Assembly: GCF_003351045.1 (NCBI RefSeq)
Contig: NZ_QQZY01000003.1
Coordinates: forward strand, 337,373-401,372
DNA: 64,000 bases
Source of the DNA: Gaiella occulta
GTDB lineage: Bacteria; Actinomycetota; Thermoleophilia; Gaiellales; Gaiellaceae
Direction: 5' to 3'
Position numbers and translations under genes: made by a program. Below, piece after piece: positions 52,178-59,862 of the stretch. The notes under the pieces were generated by a model, which saw nothing but the letters and a program-made list of their open reading frames with translations, was not told where the DNA came from and made no database searches. How positions within the stretch are numbered: position 1 is the stretch's first letter; every line of letters starts with the position of its first letter.

Positions 52178-52305
52178 TCCGTCATTTGCAGGGATTTTCA
52201 TGTGTGCCCCTTCTGGGCCGCTCACCCGTTGCGACCCATATGCAACCCGGAGGATCGTGGAAGATCGGGCCGCAAGCGTCTTCGAGATGGAGATCAGTGG
52301 GCCCG

Positions 52306-53382
52306 CTACGTGCCCGTGGCGCGGTTTGCCTGACCGCGCACGAGCCGGTCGAGCGCGTCGCCAACGTCCGCGAAGGCGTCCGGGAACAGGTGCCCGTAGG
52401 TGTTGAGCGTGACGTTGATCGAGGTGTGACCGAGCTGCGCCTGGAGGAGCTTTGGGTGGGCGCCGGCAGCGACCATGAGCGCCGCGTAGGTATGGCGCAG
52501 ATCGTGGAAGCGGAGCGGAGCGAGCCCAGCACGGGCGACCGCGGGCCGGAAGATCCGGGCCATGAAGTTGTCCTTGCGCCACACGGCGCCGCCTGGGGTG
52601 GGGAAGACGAGCCCGAGCTCGTTGTTGGTGCGAGCCTCGAGTTGCTTGCGGAGGACGAGGAGAGCCCGAGCGGAGAAGTGAACGTTCCGGCGGCCCGCGC
52701 TCGTCTTGGTCGGGACGATCTTCCCTTCACGGGCGCCGGCTTCGACGAGCAGCCGTCCGGCGGCGAGGTCGATGGTCCGCTCACGCAGCGCGAAGAGCTC
52801 TCCTTGACGGAGTCCCGTTAGGCACGCGAAGCGGATCAGGTTCCCGAAGGGCTCAACGGTTTCGCTGGCCAGGTCGTCGACCTGCGGCCAGCCGAGGAAG
52901 CGCATCTCCGAGCGCTCCCGTCGAGGGGGACGGACTCGGAGGGCCGCTTCGTCGATCACCTGACCTCGCTCCTTCGCGGCGCGGAGGATCATCTTGAGCG
53001 TGTCGAGCATCAGCTCGGCCGATCGCGGAGCCCCGCGAGCTACCGCGAAGACGTGATCCTCGACGTCGGCTGCGCGGATCGTTTCGAGCTGCCAGCCGTC
53101 GAACACGGATAGGTGTTTGAGCGAGCCGTGACAACTCGCGAGGGTCGCGGGCCGCACGCGCTGGGCGTAACGCTCGAGCCAGGTCGCCGTGAACTCGCCG
53201 AACGTCTGCGCGCGAGCCGGGTACGCGGCGCCGAGTGCGATCCGCCGGTTGATCTCGTCCCGGAGCAACTCGGCATCGCGCTTGCGCGAGCCGACGGTTT
53301 GCCAGCGGTATCGCCCGTGGGGAAGAGGCTGCTTGACGGCCCACGAGCTCCCGCGCCTGACGATGCAGGCTTTCCGTCTCAC
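52306..53382 (-). CDS. Tyrosine-type site-specific integrase
   Basis: The 358-residue protein has an N-terminal arm and core-binding domain (TFGEFTATWLERYAQRVRPA and so on) and a C-terminal catalytic domain. The active residues can be read as Arg192 (CLTGLRQGELFAL), Lys in VPTKTSAGRRNVHF, His293-x-x-Arg296 (FHDLRHTYAAL), His319 (QLGHTSINVTLN) and Tyr329 (TYGHLFPD). Start GTG 53382 overlaps the excisionase stop as GTGA. It should catalyse insertion into and excision from the adjacent tRNA-Ala site. The gene is intact. Confidence 0.93.
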   Translation of the reverse strand: MRRKACIVRRGSSWAVKQPLPHGRYRWQTVGSRKRDAELLRDEINRRIALGAAYPARAQTFGEFTATWLERYAQRVRPATLASCHGSLKHLSVFDGWQLETIRAADVEDHVFAVARGAPRSAELMLDTLKMILRAAKERGQVIDEAALRVRPPRRERSEMRFLGWPQVDDLASETVEPFGNLIRFACLTGLRQGELFALRERTIDLAAGRLLVEAGAREGKIVPTKTSAGRRNVHFSARALLVLRKQLEARTNNELGLVFPTPGGAVWRKDNFMARIFRPAVARAGLAPLRFHDLRHTYAALMVAAGAHPKLLQAQLGHTSINVTLNTYGHLFPDAFADVGDALDRLVRGQANRATGT

Positions 53383-53660
53383 GCGGCCGCGGGCCCGTCC
53401 TCGAACAGGCGGGGCTGAGCCGCCCGCGTGGGTCGCGCCGACCGATGTTTGACTGGACGGGGCCGGTGCACCACCACCCGGGGCGCTGAAGCGTCGCGGT
53501 GCTGGGCGATCCAACCGTCGACCTCGTCGGGTCGAAACCGACGGGTACCCCCGATCTTGTAGCTCGGTAGCTTCCCTGCCGCGGCCTGGTCGTAGACCCA
53601 GTTCTCGTGGACGCGGAGCAGCTCGGCGACCTGGCGGACGGTCAGCATCGGCTCGTTCAC
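53379..53660 (-). CDS. Excisionase-like helix-turn-helix protein
   Basis: The 93-residue protein has a winged-helix MerR/excisionase domain: LTVRQVAELLRVHENWVYDQ, AAAGKLPSYKIGGTRRF and RPDEVDGWIAQH. The C-terminal 35 residues are basic and Pro-rich. GTG 53660 was chosen because GAGGAGGGG lies 4-5 bases before it. It overlaps the integrase by 4 bases, the usual arrangement for a directionality factor. Confidence 0.85.
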   Translation of the reverse strand: MNEPMLTVRQVAELLRVHENWVYDQAAAGKLPSYKIGGTRRFRPDEVDGWIAQHRDASAPRVVVHRPRPVKHRSARPTRAAQPRLFEDGPAAA

Positions 53661-53750
53661 AGCGCCCCTCCTCATGTGATGGAGTAGAAAGCATAAACGC
53701 ATCACGAGCTTATATCAAGTCATTACGGAGGAAAGCAGTAGAATTGCCTC

Positions 53751-54053
53751 ATGCGTGGCGGCGAGTTGATCCGTGAGGCGCGATCACGCGCCGGCCTGAC
53801 GCAGGCCGAACTCGCGGAACGCGCCCAGCGCGACCGGTCCGTCATCGCTCGCTGGGAGCAGGGGATCGTGTCGCCGCCGGTCGAGAGCCTGATCGCATGC
53901 GTACAAGCATGTGGTTACGACCTCCCTCTCGTTCTCGTCCCACTGGACACGGCCGACGACGAGCGTTTGCGACAGGCACTCAGGCTCTCGCCGCTGGAGC
54001 GCGCCCGGCAGATGCTCGAGCAACTAGCGCACGAGCGGGAAGGCCGTGGCTAA
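53751..54053 (+). CDS. XRE-family DNA-binding protein
   Basis: The 100-residue protein has a lambda-repressor-like helix-turn-helix at residues 4-60 (LIREARSRAGLTQAELAERA, RDRSVIARWEQGIVSPPVES) and a short helical tail. It is divergent from the excisionase gene across a relatively A+T-rich 90-base gap. Its stop TAA overlaps the next start by one base (TAATG). Paired with a nucleotidyltransferase-like gene it may be the antitoxin or repressor of a two-gene module; an element-control repressor is the alternative. Confidence 0.82.
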   Translation: MRGGELIREARSRAGLTQAELAERAQRDRSVIARWEQGIVSPPVESLIACVQACGYDLPLVLVPLDTADDERLRQALRLSPLERARQMLEQLAHEREGRG

Positions 54054-54577
54054 TGGTCGAACGCGAGCCCACCGACGTCTTCGATCCGTTTGCCGTTCTC
54101 ACGACCCTCGCCAGAGAGCGAGTCTCCCACGTCGTGATCGGCGGTTTCGCTCGCGTGCTCCAGGGAACAGCCGAAGTGACGCGAGGTCTCGACCTCACCC
54201 CCTCGCTCCACCCGACCAACGTCAGCAACCTTGTCCGTGCACTCGATCATCTCGATGCGACTACCTCGGATGGACAGGCTCTCTCGCCCGACCTCTTCGA
54301 GCGGGAGCCGTTTTTGGTTCTAAGCACCTCGGCCGGCGAGCTCAAGATCGTGAGCGGACCCGAAGGGACGCGCGGATACGACGACCTCCGGCGCCACGCG
54401 GCCGCCGAGTTCCTCGGACCGGGCCTGCGAGTTCAGGTCGCCTCACCCGGGGACCTCGCACGCATGCTCGGAGCGCTCAGCCGAGAGGGCGACCTCGAAC
54501 CACTCGTTCGCCTCCGCCGGTTGATGGAGCTCGAGCGGCAGATGACGCGCGGTCGCGGCATCTCCATGGAACGCTGA
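54053..54577 (+). CDS. Nucleotidyltransferase-like protein (AbiEii/MenT-like), possibly without full active site
   Basis: The 174-residue protein has the start of a polymerase-beta-type nucleotidyltransferase fold: VSHVVIGGFARVLQGTAEVT with the GG-F/A-x(n)-G pattern, then RGLDLTPSLHPTNVSNLVRA. Related AbiEii and MenT proteins read R-x-T-x-D-x-D or TRDIDL here; this protein has TRGLDL, so the first metal-binding Asp appears to be Gly. The rest (FLVLSTSAGELKIVSGPEGT, VQVASPGDLARMLGALSREG) fits the family, with the region that fixes the second domain. Overlap with the XRE gene supports a two-gene module. Confidence 0.7.
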   Translation: MVEREPTDVFDPFAVLTTLARERVSHVVIGGFARVLQGTAEVTRGLDLTPSLHPTNVSNLVRALDHLDATTSDGQALSPDLFEREPFLVLSTSAGELKIVSGPEGTRGYDDLRRHAAAEFLGPGLRVQVASPGDLARMLGALSREGDLEPLVRLRRLMELERQMTRGRGISMER

Positions 54578-54643
54578 CTCAGCGCAGGCCCGCTCCAAGG
54601 CCGCGCGTACAGCAACTGCCAGTCTGAATAGTCGGCGAGACAC

Positions 54644-54663
54644 ATATGCACCATGGTGCATAT
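54644..54663. promoter_or_regulatory. 20-bp perfect palindrome, probable operator
   Basis: ATATGCACCATGGTGCATAT is a perfect inverted repeat with no spacer, 30 bases before the ATG at 54693. Its symmetry and position suit binding of a dimeric regulator, perhaps the protein of the gene it precedes. It lies in a short A+T-richer gap. Confidence 0.65.
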
Positions 54664-54680
54664 ACGGATCAGAGTTTGTG

Positions 54681-54686
54681 TATGCT
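54681..54686 (+). promoter_or_regulatory. Possible -10 box for a leaderless transcript
   Basis: TATGCT stands 6 bases before ATG 54693, the spacing at which transcription would start at or near the start codon. There is no ribosome site before that ATG, which agrees with leaderless translation. The -35 side would overlap the palindrome at 54644-54663. Confidence 0.4.
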
Positions 54687-54692
54687 GTTCGC

Positions 54693-55184
54693 ATGTCACG
54701 CCGCCGGCTACGGCGCAGAACGCAGAAGGCACATCGTCACGCACCTGTGGCGAGCGCCCCGGTCGCCGAGCGGGGGGTCGTGCTCGAGGCGACCCGCGTC
54801 GAGAGGCTCGCCTACACCCGATGCCAGGCTGCCGAGGCACTCGGCATCAGTACCTCGACCTTCAACCGGCGTGTCTTCCCGTTCGTCGAGGCGCTGGAGA
54901 TGGACTGGGGCACACACCTCATCCCCGTCGACGAGCTGGAGCGGTTCCTCGCCGAGCGGCGGCGAGCCGCTGGCGCGGCGCCGCGAGGGCCGGGGAGGTC
55001 GGGGCGGAAGTCAAACCTTCCCGACGAGGTCATGGCGCGTATCCGTGAGGAGCGCGCATCTGGCACGAGCCTCGCCGAGATCGCGCGCGGGCTCAACGCC
55101 GATCGCCTCCAAACTTCACAGGGTGGTCGGCGATGGTGGCCATCGACAGTGCGCGCCGTCCTCACCCGAACGGGCGCGCCGTGA
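54693..55184 (+). CDS. Small DNA-binding protein with helix-turn-helix and recombinase-like C-terminus
   Basis: The 163-residue protein has a basic N-terminus (MSRRRLRRRTQKAHR), a helix-turn-helix-like segment (YTRCQAAEALGISTSTFNRR) followed by VDELERFLAERRRAAG as in excisionase-type domains, and a C-terminal part (ARIREERASGTSLAEIARGL, NADRLQTSQGGRRWWPSTVR) which matches the start of the Recombinase domain of large serine recombinases. No resolvase catalytic domain is present. It may be a regulator made from recombinase parts or the relic of one. ATG 54693 is preferred; GTG 54678 is possible. Confidence 0.65.
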   Translation: MSRRRLRRRTQKAHRHAPVASAPVAERGVVLEATRVERLAYTRCQAAEALGISTSTFNRRVFPFVEALEMDWGTHLIPVDELERFLAERRRAAGAAPRGPGRSGRKSNLPDEVMARIREERASGTSLAEIARGLNADRLQTSQGGRRWWPSTVRAVLTRTGAP

Positions 55185-55345
55185 CTTGATTTTGTTGGGG
55201 AAGCCCTCCTGCGTACCGCGCTCGCAGTCGTCGGCTCACGTTCGCTGACCCGGGAAGGGCGCGCCGACGGAGTTCTCCCTTTCAGGCGAGCATCGACCGT
55301 CGCACGTGGTCTAAAGCCTTGTGATACGTTCAGCGCAAGCGCGAC

Positions 55346-55654
55346 GTGCGGCTCGTGCGGAGTTGGGTATTTACCGTCTGTATGCACGTGGCAGCTCGTT
55401 GGAGGTGCGATCGACAGTTGAGCGTCGAGCGGCATCTACCTGTCCAATCTGGAAGCGGCCCGCCGGGGGAGGCGTTGAGCCGACGCCAGGCGGAAGTGTT
55501 GGGCCTGGTGAAGGCAGGGTTTGACAACACTGAGATAGCGGAGCGACTTGGAATTTCGGTGCGGACGGTGCGCGTGCATACCGATGCGCTTAAGATGAAA
55601 CTTGGTGTGAGGCGTCGTTCTGAGCTAATTCGCGTCGATGTATCACAGCGCTAG
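55346..55654 (+). CDS. LuxR/GerE-type helix-turn-helix protein, no receiver domain
   Basis: The 102-residue frame has the GerE signature in its second half: [40 protein letters not shown] and [15 protein letters not shown], with the usual Thr-Val-Arg recognition helix. The first 45 residues match nothing. It is either a small stand-alone regulator or the DNA-binding end of a larger protein whose front has been lost. The start is uncertain (GTG 55346, ATG 55382). It lies just before the IS256 block. Confidence 0.6.
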   Translation: MRLVRSWVFTVCMHVAARWRCDRQLSVERHLPVQSGSGPPGEALSRRQAEVLGLVKAGFDNTEIAERLGISVRTVRVHTDALKMKLGVRRRSELIRVDVSQR

Positions 55655-56802
55655 CCAGGTGTCTGCCGCGTAACGAGGGAACGGCTGAGGCCACGTCCCG
55701 TCAAGTGGTGTGTGAGTTTGACTGTGTCATCCTCGTGTGAGGTGAGCGCTTTGGCGATCGACTCGATGCTCATGTAGCGACGGGCGACGGCCCATTCGTC
55801 GTGCTGTTCGGCGATCACGGCGCCGATCAAGCGGATGATCGAGGGGCGGTCGGGGAAGATGCCGACGACGTCGGTGCGGCGGCGGATCTCGCGGTTCAAG
55901 CGTTCGAGCGGGTTGTTGCTCCAGAGCAGGCGCCAGTGCTCTTTCGGCTGGCCGATGAAGGCGAGGATCTCGGCCGCCTCCACCGAGCATCGTGGCGGCA
56001 GCGGGGAAGCGCTCCTCGAGCTGGCAGACGACGCGGCCGAGCTGCTCACGCACACTTGCTTCGTCGGGCTGGGCGAAGATCGAGCGCACCAAGGTGGCCA
56101 CGAACGGCTGTGCGCTCTTGGGCACCCGCGTCAGCAGGTGCGCATGAAGTGGGTGCGGCATCGCTGCCAGGCGGCGCCCGGCAAGGTCGAGGCGATCGCG
56201 TCGACCAAGCCGGGGTGCGCGTCCGAGGTGACGAGCCGCACGCCCGCAGGCCGCGGGCGACGAGACCGCGCAGGAACGCGGTCCAGGCGGCCCGTCCTCG
56301 CTGGTGACGACATCGAGGCCCAACGACTCGCGGAAACCCTCCCTGTTGAGGCGACGGCGTGCACGACGCAAGCGTTGACGATGCGGCCGCCCTCGCGGCA
56401 CTTGACCACGAGCGTGTCCAGCATCAGGTACGGGTAGGGAGCCCCATCCAGCGGTCGGCTGCGGAAGTCCTCGACGAGCTCGTCCAGGCTCTTCGCCAAC
56501 CTCGACACCTGGCTCTTCGAGAGCCGTTCGATCCCGAGTTGCTGCACGAGCTTCTCGACCCTGCGGGTGGAGATGCCGGCCAGGTAGGCGTCGGCGACGA
56601 CGCTGACGAGCGCCTGCCCGGCCCGCCGCCACGGGCAGCAGCGGCCAGTCGGGGAAGTAACTCCCCTCCCGCAACTTCGGGATCGCCAACGGATCGTGCC
56701 GACCTCGTGTCCCAGGAACGCTCGCGGTAGCCGTTACGGATGTTGACCCGCGCCGGCGAGCGCTCCCCATGGGCGGCACCACAGAGCGAGTCAGCGTTGG
56801 CG

Positions 56803-56812
56803 CCCATCAGCG
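56803..56812. repeat. Target site duplication, left copy (CCCATCAGCG)
   Basis: Identical to 58222-58231. Removing 56813-58221 and one copy restores the reading frame of the older transposase across the junction (ALMGANADSL). Confidence 0.9.
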
Positions 56813-58221
56813 GGTCGCGTCCCGTAAGCCGGGGGAATTGAGTCGGGCGTAGCCTCCGCGTTGACCTGGTAGTCGGCGAGGAGGTACGCCCTGATGGCGA
56901 GCATAGTCCCGAGCGAGCGGTTGCGCCGCGAGCTCTAAGAGATCGTCGCCGGTGTCGGCGACGAGCCGGATCCGATCGAGGCGATCGGCCGTCTCGGTGC
57001 GCGGTTGATCTTGCAGCAGGCGCTGGAGGAGGAGCTAACCGAGTTCTTCGGCCGAGGGCGCTACGAGCGTCGCGGCGAGCCGGTCTCGTACCGGAACGGC
57101 TACGAGTCGGTGACGGTGAAGACGACGAGCGGCCCGCTCGCGCTGGAGCGGCCGCGGCTGCGCAACGCGTCTGCGTTGGGTTTCGCGAGCGAGGTGGTCG
57201 GCAAGGGCGTGGTGCGCACGCACGCGCTGGAGGCGCTGGTGATCGTCTCCTTCCTGCGTGGGCTGTCGGTGCGTGACGTCGAGGCGGCGCTCGAGGAGGC
57301 GTTCGAGGGGCCGGTCGTCTCGAAGTCGACGGTCAGCCGCATCTGCGCCGACACGCGCGAGCGCTACCGCGCCTGGTGTCGTCGGCGCCTGGACGAGCAC
57401 GACCTCGTCTACTGCTTCCTGGACGCGATCTACCTGAAGCTGCGGCCCGACGACACGCCCGCCGAGGGTGTCCTCGTCGCCTCGGGCGTGACGCTCGAGG
57501 GCCGCAAGGTCCTGCTCGGTCTCCAGCTCGGAAGCCGTGAGAGCTACGAGGACTGGCTCGACTTCGGACGCGACCTGATCGGGCGCGGGCTCCGTTCGCC
57601 GGCGCTCCTGATCGCCGACGGTGCGCCCGGTCTCTGGAAGGCGGCGCGCGAGCTCTGGCCGGCTGCGCTCGAACAACGCTGCACCGTCCACGCGCTCCGC
57701 AACGTGACCAAGAAGCTGCCCGAGCGGCTGCACCGGGAGCTGAAGGCGCGCTACTGGCGGATCCTCGACGAGGCCGGCTCCGCGGCGGAGGCGCGCACGG
57801 GCTTGCTCGCGCTGGTCGCCGACTACCGCTCCGCGTACCCCTCGGCGATGGCCGTGATCGAACGCGACCTCGACGCGCTCGTCTGCCACCTGCGCTTCCC
57901 CTCCGAGCACCGCAAGCGGATCCGCAGCACCAACCCGCTCGAGCGCAGCTTCGTCGAGGTCAGACGACGGACGAAGGTGATCGGCCGCTTCCCCGGCGAG
58001 ACCTCGGCGCTCTGCCTGATCTGGGCCGTGCTCGAGCTCCCCTCGCGCGGCTGGCGCGGCGTCCTCATGAGCCCGCGCGCGGTCGCCGAGATCGAACGGC
58101 TGCGACGAAGCCCAACCACCAACGAACCGAACACACCCTCGACCGAGGAGGTGATCGCAGCCTAAGATCGCATCCAAGCAGAGCTACCCCCGGACGAATT
58201 CACCCGGACGATGGGACGCCA
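56813..58221 (+). mobile_element. Younger IS256-family insertion sequence (about 1.4 kb)
   Basis: The element is flanked by the 10-base direct repeat CCCATCAGCG (56803-56812 and 58222-58231), a target duplication at the upper end of the usual 8-9 for this family. Its ends form an imperfect inverted repeat: left GCGTCCCGTAAGCCGGGGGA, right (minus strand) GCGTCCCATCGTCCGGGTGA. It interrupts the older transposase gene just after its ALMG codons. The first 220 bases are repeated exactly at 63429-63648. Confidence 0.92.
57005..58165 (+). CDS. IS256-family (Mutator) transposase, N-terminally shortened
   Basis: The 386-residue frame has the IS256 pattern: RNGYESVTVKTTSGPLALER, LEALVIVSFLRGLSVRDVEA, first Asp in CFLDAIYLKLRPDD, second in LLIADGAPGLWKAA, HALRNVTKKLPERLH, and Glu in STNPLERSFVEVRRRTKVIG. 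An upstream in-frame ATG at 56894 (MASIVPSERLRREL) is followed by TAA at 56936, so the first 37 or so codons are cut off and translation would have to start at TTG 57005. The catalytic region is complete; activity depends on whether this start works. Confidence 0.85.
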   Translation: MILQQALEEELTEFFGRGRYERRGEPVSYRNGYESVTVKTTSGPLALERPRLRNASALGFASEVVGKGVVRTHALEALVIVSFLRGLSVRDVEAALEEAFEGPVVSKSTVSRICADTRERYRAWCRRRLDEHDLVYCFLDAIYLKLRPDDTPAEGVLVASGVTLEGRKVLLGLQLGSRESYEDWLDFGRDLIGRGLRSPALLIADGAPGLWKAARELWPAALEQRCTVHALRNVTKKLPERLHRELKARYWRILDEAGSAAEARTGLLALVADYRSAYPSAMAVIERDLDALVCHLRFPSEHRKRIRSTNPLERSFVEVRRRTKVIGRFPGETSALCLIWAVLELPSRGWRGVLMSPRAVAEIERLRRSPTTNEPNTPSTEEVIAA

Positions 58222-58231
58222 CCCATCAGCG
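58222..58231. repeat. Target site duplication, right copy (CCCATCAGCG)
   Basis: Identical to 56803-56812, at the right end of the younger IS256-type element. Confidence 0.9.
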
Positions 58232-58416
58232 CCTCCGCGGACCCCTGCACCATCTCACGCAACAAATCCGGGGACGCCGACTCCAACTGCTTGCGCAGCC
58301 AGCTCGAAATGTCCATGGTGGCCTCGACCACCGTGCTCCTCCTTCGATCGTCTTCGCGGACAGATCGAGGATGACGCGGTGGTCACTCAAACACCACAAC
58401 CGGGGACGCTAACCAG

Positions 58417-58838
58417 CGTGTCCGTCTCAGCACGCCAGCGGCCGGAGGTTGCGATGACAGGTCGAGAGCGTTTGCTCTCCCAACAGCTACGCAGCCGCTG
58501 AGCGACGCGGCGAACAAGGACATTGTCATGAGTTGACATCTTGACCAAGTTGAGAGTCGACGTGTAGTTGTGTAGACGTCAGTCTCATGCTCGCCTCAGC
58601 CACTCACGTCGCGATGGCCGTTAGTTCGCCGGTGTCCATTCCGCGTTCTTCCAAATTCGATTGTTGGCAGATCGACTATTGGCAGACCAGGTTGCATTCG
58701 CCAGACGAGCTTGGGCCGTGGAATAGCGAGGCGCGCCGATGTTTGCTCGAGCATAGGTTGCGGACCATATGACACTGACTTGGATTCTGTTGCAGGCTGG
58801 CTCATGTAGAGGGACGGGCTAATCGTAGGAGGTTACAG
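58417..58838. other. Gene-poor stretch upstream of the cargo cassette
   Basis: About 420 bases of lower G+C with no frame I can support; an open frame at 58587-58772 has no ribosome site or family features. TTGACA at 58535-58540 and TTGACC at 58543 resemble -35 boxes, but no good -10 box stands at the right distance. The sequence TAGGAGG at 58826-58832 is the ribosome site of the first cassette gene. The promoter of the cassette should lie here. Confidence 0.4.
58826..58832 (+). promoter_or_regulatory. Ribosome binding site TAGGAGG fixing the TTG start at 58839
   Basis: A near-perfect site 6 bases before TTG 58839; it selects this start, which directly opens a Tat signal peptide. Confidence 0.75.
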
Positions 58839-59339
58839 TTGAGATTCTCGAGACGTTCCTTCGTAGTGCGCTCAGGCAGTTTGCTGGCGGCCATGGGTGC
58901 GCCGTTCGCAGTATCTCCAGGGAAACTGCTGGCTGCAGTGACCCCATCCAAGCCATCTTCGGAAGGCATGTCGTCCGTGACGGGAGTGTCCTCGGCCGGA
59001 GTTCAGGTTGCCAGTCGAGCCGGGGTAATTCCGATAGAAGGCTTCCCAGACGGGTGGGCGGTCGAGGTAGGCGACCACATCGCACTCATGCCATCACTCG
59101 TCAGTTCGACGGCCGACGTACGTGCTTTCCCGGTCGTCCATTGGAAAAGTACCCGAGTCACCGAGCCTGCGAACTTGATCCCGGGGGCGTTACTCCCTGG
59201 AGATCCTTCGCTTAGGCTAGAAAGCTCAGCAGTGATTTCGAATTTCGGGTGGGAACGTGATGATACGACGGCACGTGTGTGCGTCGTCGATCGTGACCCG
59301 GCATCTGGGCCTGATCGAATAATCGCCATCAGGTGGTAG
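58839..59339 (+). CDS. Tat-exported protein of unknown function (cassette gene 1)
   Basis: I do not recognise this 166-residue protein. It begins with a twin-arginine signal: FSRRSFVVRSG matches S/T-R-R-x-F-x-x, followed by the hydrophobic LLAAMGAPFAV, with cleavage possible near residue 28-33. The mature part of about 130 residues has one Cys (ARVCVVDRD), conserved-looking segments GVIPIEGFPDGWAVEVGDHI and ALMPSLVSS, and no membrane helix. A Tat signal suggests folding or cofactor loading before export. The stop shares one base with the GTG start of the MauE-like gene (TAGTG). It may be a partner or substrate of the redox proteins downstream. Confidence 0.7.
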   Translation: MRFSRRSFVVRSGSLLAAMGAPFAVSPGKLLAAVTPSKPSSEGMSSVTGVSSAGVQVASRAGVIPIEGFPDGWAVEVGDHIALMPSLVSSTADVRAFPVVHWKSTRVTEPANLIPGALLPGDPSLRLESSAVISNFGWERDDTTARVCVVDRDPASGPDRIIAIRW

Positions 59340-59857
59340 TGACCGTCTCATACGCCGCCGCTATCGCTACGTGTGCCGTTCTCGGTTGGTCTGGTTTGTC
59401 GAAGGTCCATAGTTTCCAAGCCTTTGTTGCGTCGCTAGGTGAGCTACAGCTTCAACGGCGTGCAGCCGAAGTGGCCGCGGTCATCGTCGTTGCGTGCGAG
59501 ATTGGCGTGCCGCTCAGCGTTGTCGTAGGCCTGATCGGGATCGGCGCCGTCCAGGTCGTAATTCTCGCCGTGTCCTTCGCCGCAGCGGGTGCATGGGCCG
59601 CTGTGCGACACCTGAACGTGCCGTGCCGCTGCTTGGGCTCGGTCTCGCGGCGTCGCATTGGCTGGCATCAGGTGGCACTGCTGCCTCTGTGGGCGGTTGG
59701 TGCGTATTCAGTTAGCAGCCTGCCAACGTCGACTTTCGAAACGCGCCTTGATGTCATGGTAATTGCCCTTGTCGCAATGACATTGCTGCGGTCGTTTTCG
59801 TGCATGCAGGGATTCAGTCGCGCGCGCAATGACCGACGTGCCTACGCTGGGGGCTGA
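59339..59857 (+). CDS. MauE/DoxX-like redox-associated membrane protein (cassette gene 2)
   Basis: The 172-residue protein has four predicted membrane helices: AAAIATCAVLGWSGLSKVHS, AAEVAAVIVVACEIGVPLSV, QVVILAVSFAAAGAWAAVRH and a last one near LDVMVIALVAMTLL. The first helix with SGLSKV and the Cys pair in NVPCRCLGSVSRR are marks of MauE, needed with MauD to form disulfides in the methylamine dehydrogenase small subunit. Start GTG 59339 overlaps the stop before it (an in-frame GTG at 59333 is possible). It is followed by a MauD-like gene after 5 bases. It probably passes oxidising or reducing equivalents to the outside thioredoxin-like protein; direction is unknown. Confidence 0.8.
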   Translation: MTVSYAAAIATCAVLGWSGLSKVHSFQAFVASLGELQLQRRAAEVAAVIVVACEIGVPLSVVVGLIGIGAVQVVILAVSFAAAGAWAAVRHLNVPCRCLGSVSRRRIGWHQVALLPLWAVGAYSVSSLPTSTFETRLDVMVIALVAMTLLRSFSCMQGFSRARNDRRAYAGG

Positions 59858-59862
59858 TTGCC

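Larger units (their letters stand above)
55651..58316 (-). pseudogene. Older IS256 (Mutator)-type transposase, frameshifted and split by a second IS
   Basis: On the minus strand the gene begins at ATG 58316 (MDISSWLRKQLESASPDLLR, then EMVQGSAEALMG), is interrupted at 58221-56813 by another IS256-type element, and resumes at 56812 with ADSLCGAAHGERSPARVN and NGYRERSWDTR. Later parts are spread over all three frames: [83 protein letters not shown]. At least three frameshifts are needed to join them. The order matches a complete Mutator transposase. The protein cannot be made. Confidence 0.85.
55691..58412 (-). mobile_element. Older IS256-family element containing a nested IS256-family insertion
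   Basis: Imperfect terminal inverted repeats are visible: the left end near 55693 reads ACGTCCCGTCAAGTGGTGTG and the right end near 58410, read on the minus strand, is GCGTCCCCGGTTGTGGTGTT; both continue to CGTCATCCTCG-like ends. Without the inner element the length is about 1.3 kb, normal for IS256. I could not find a clear target duplication outside these ends. The transposase is decayed, so this copy is old. Confidence 0.75.

Noticed and set aside
52178..52305. Second copy of the tRNA-Ala end to define the far border of the island
   Set aside because: I read the rest of the window for GTCCGCCTAGCTCC-like sequence and saw none; the border is not in view.
56131..56547. Separate small genes in the region of the older IS256 element
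   Set aside because: They are pieces of a single frameshifted transposase; each fragment matches a successive part of the same family.
58587..58772. 61-codon open frame upstream of the cargo cassette
   Set aside because: No ribosome site, no conserved features, and it stops before the well-supported TTG start at 58839.
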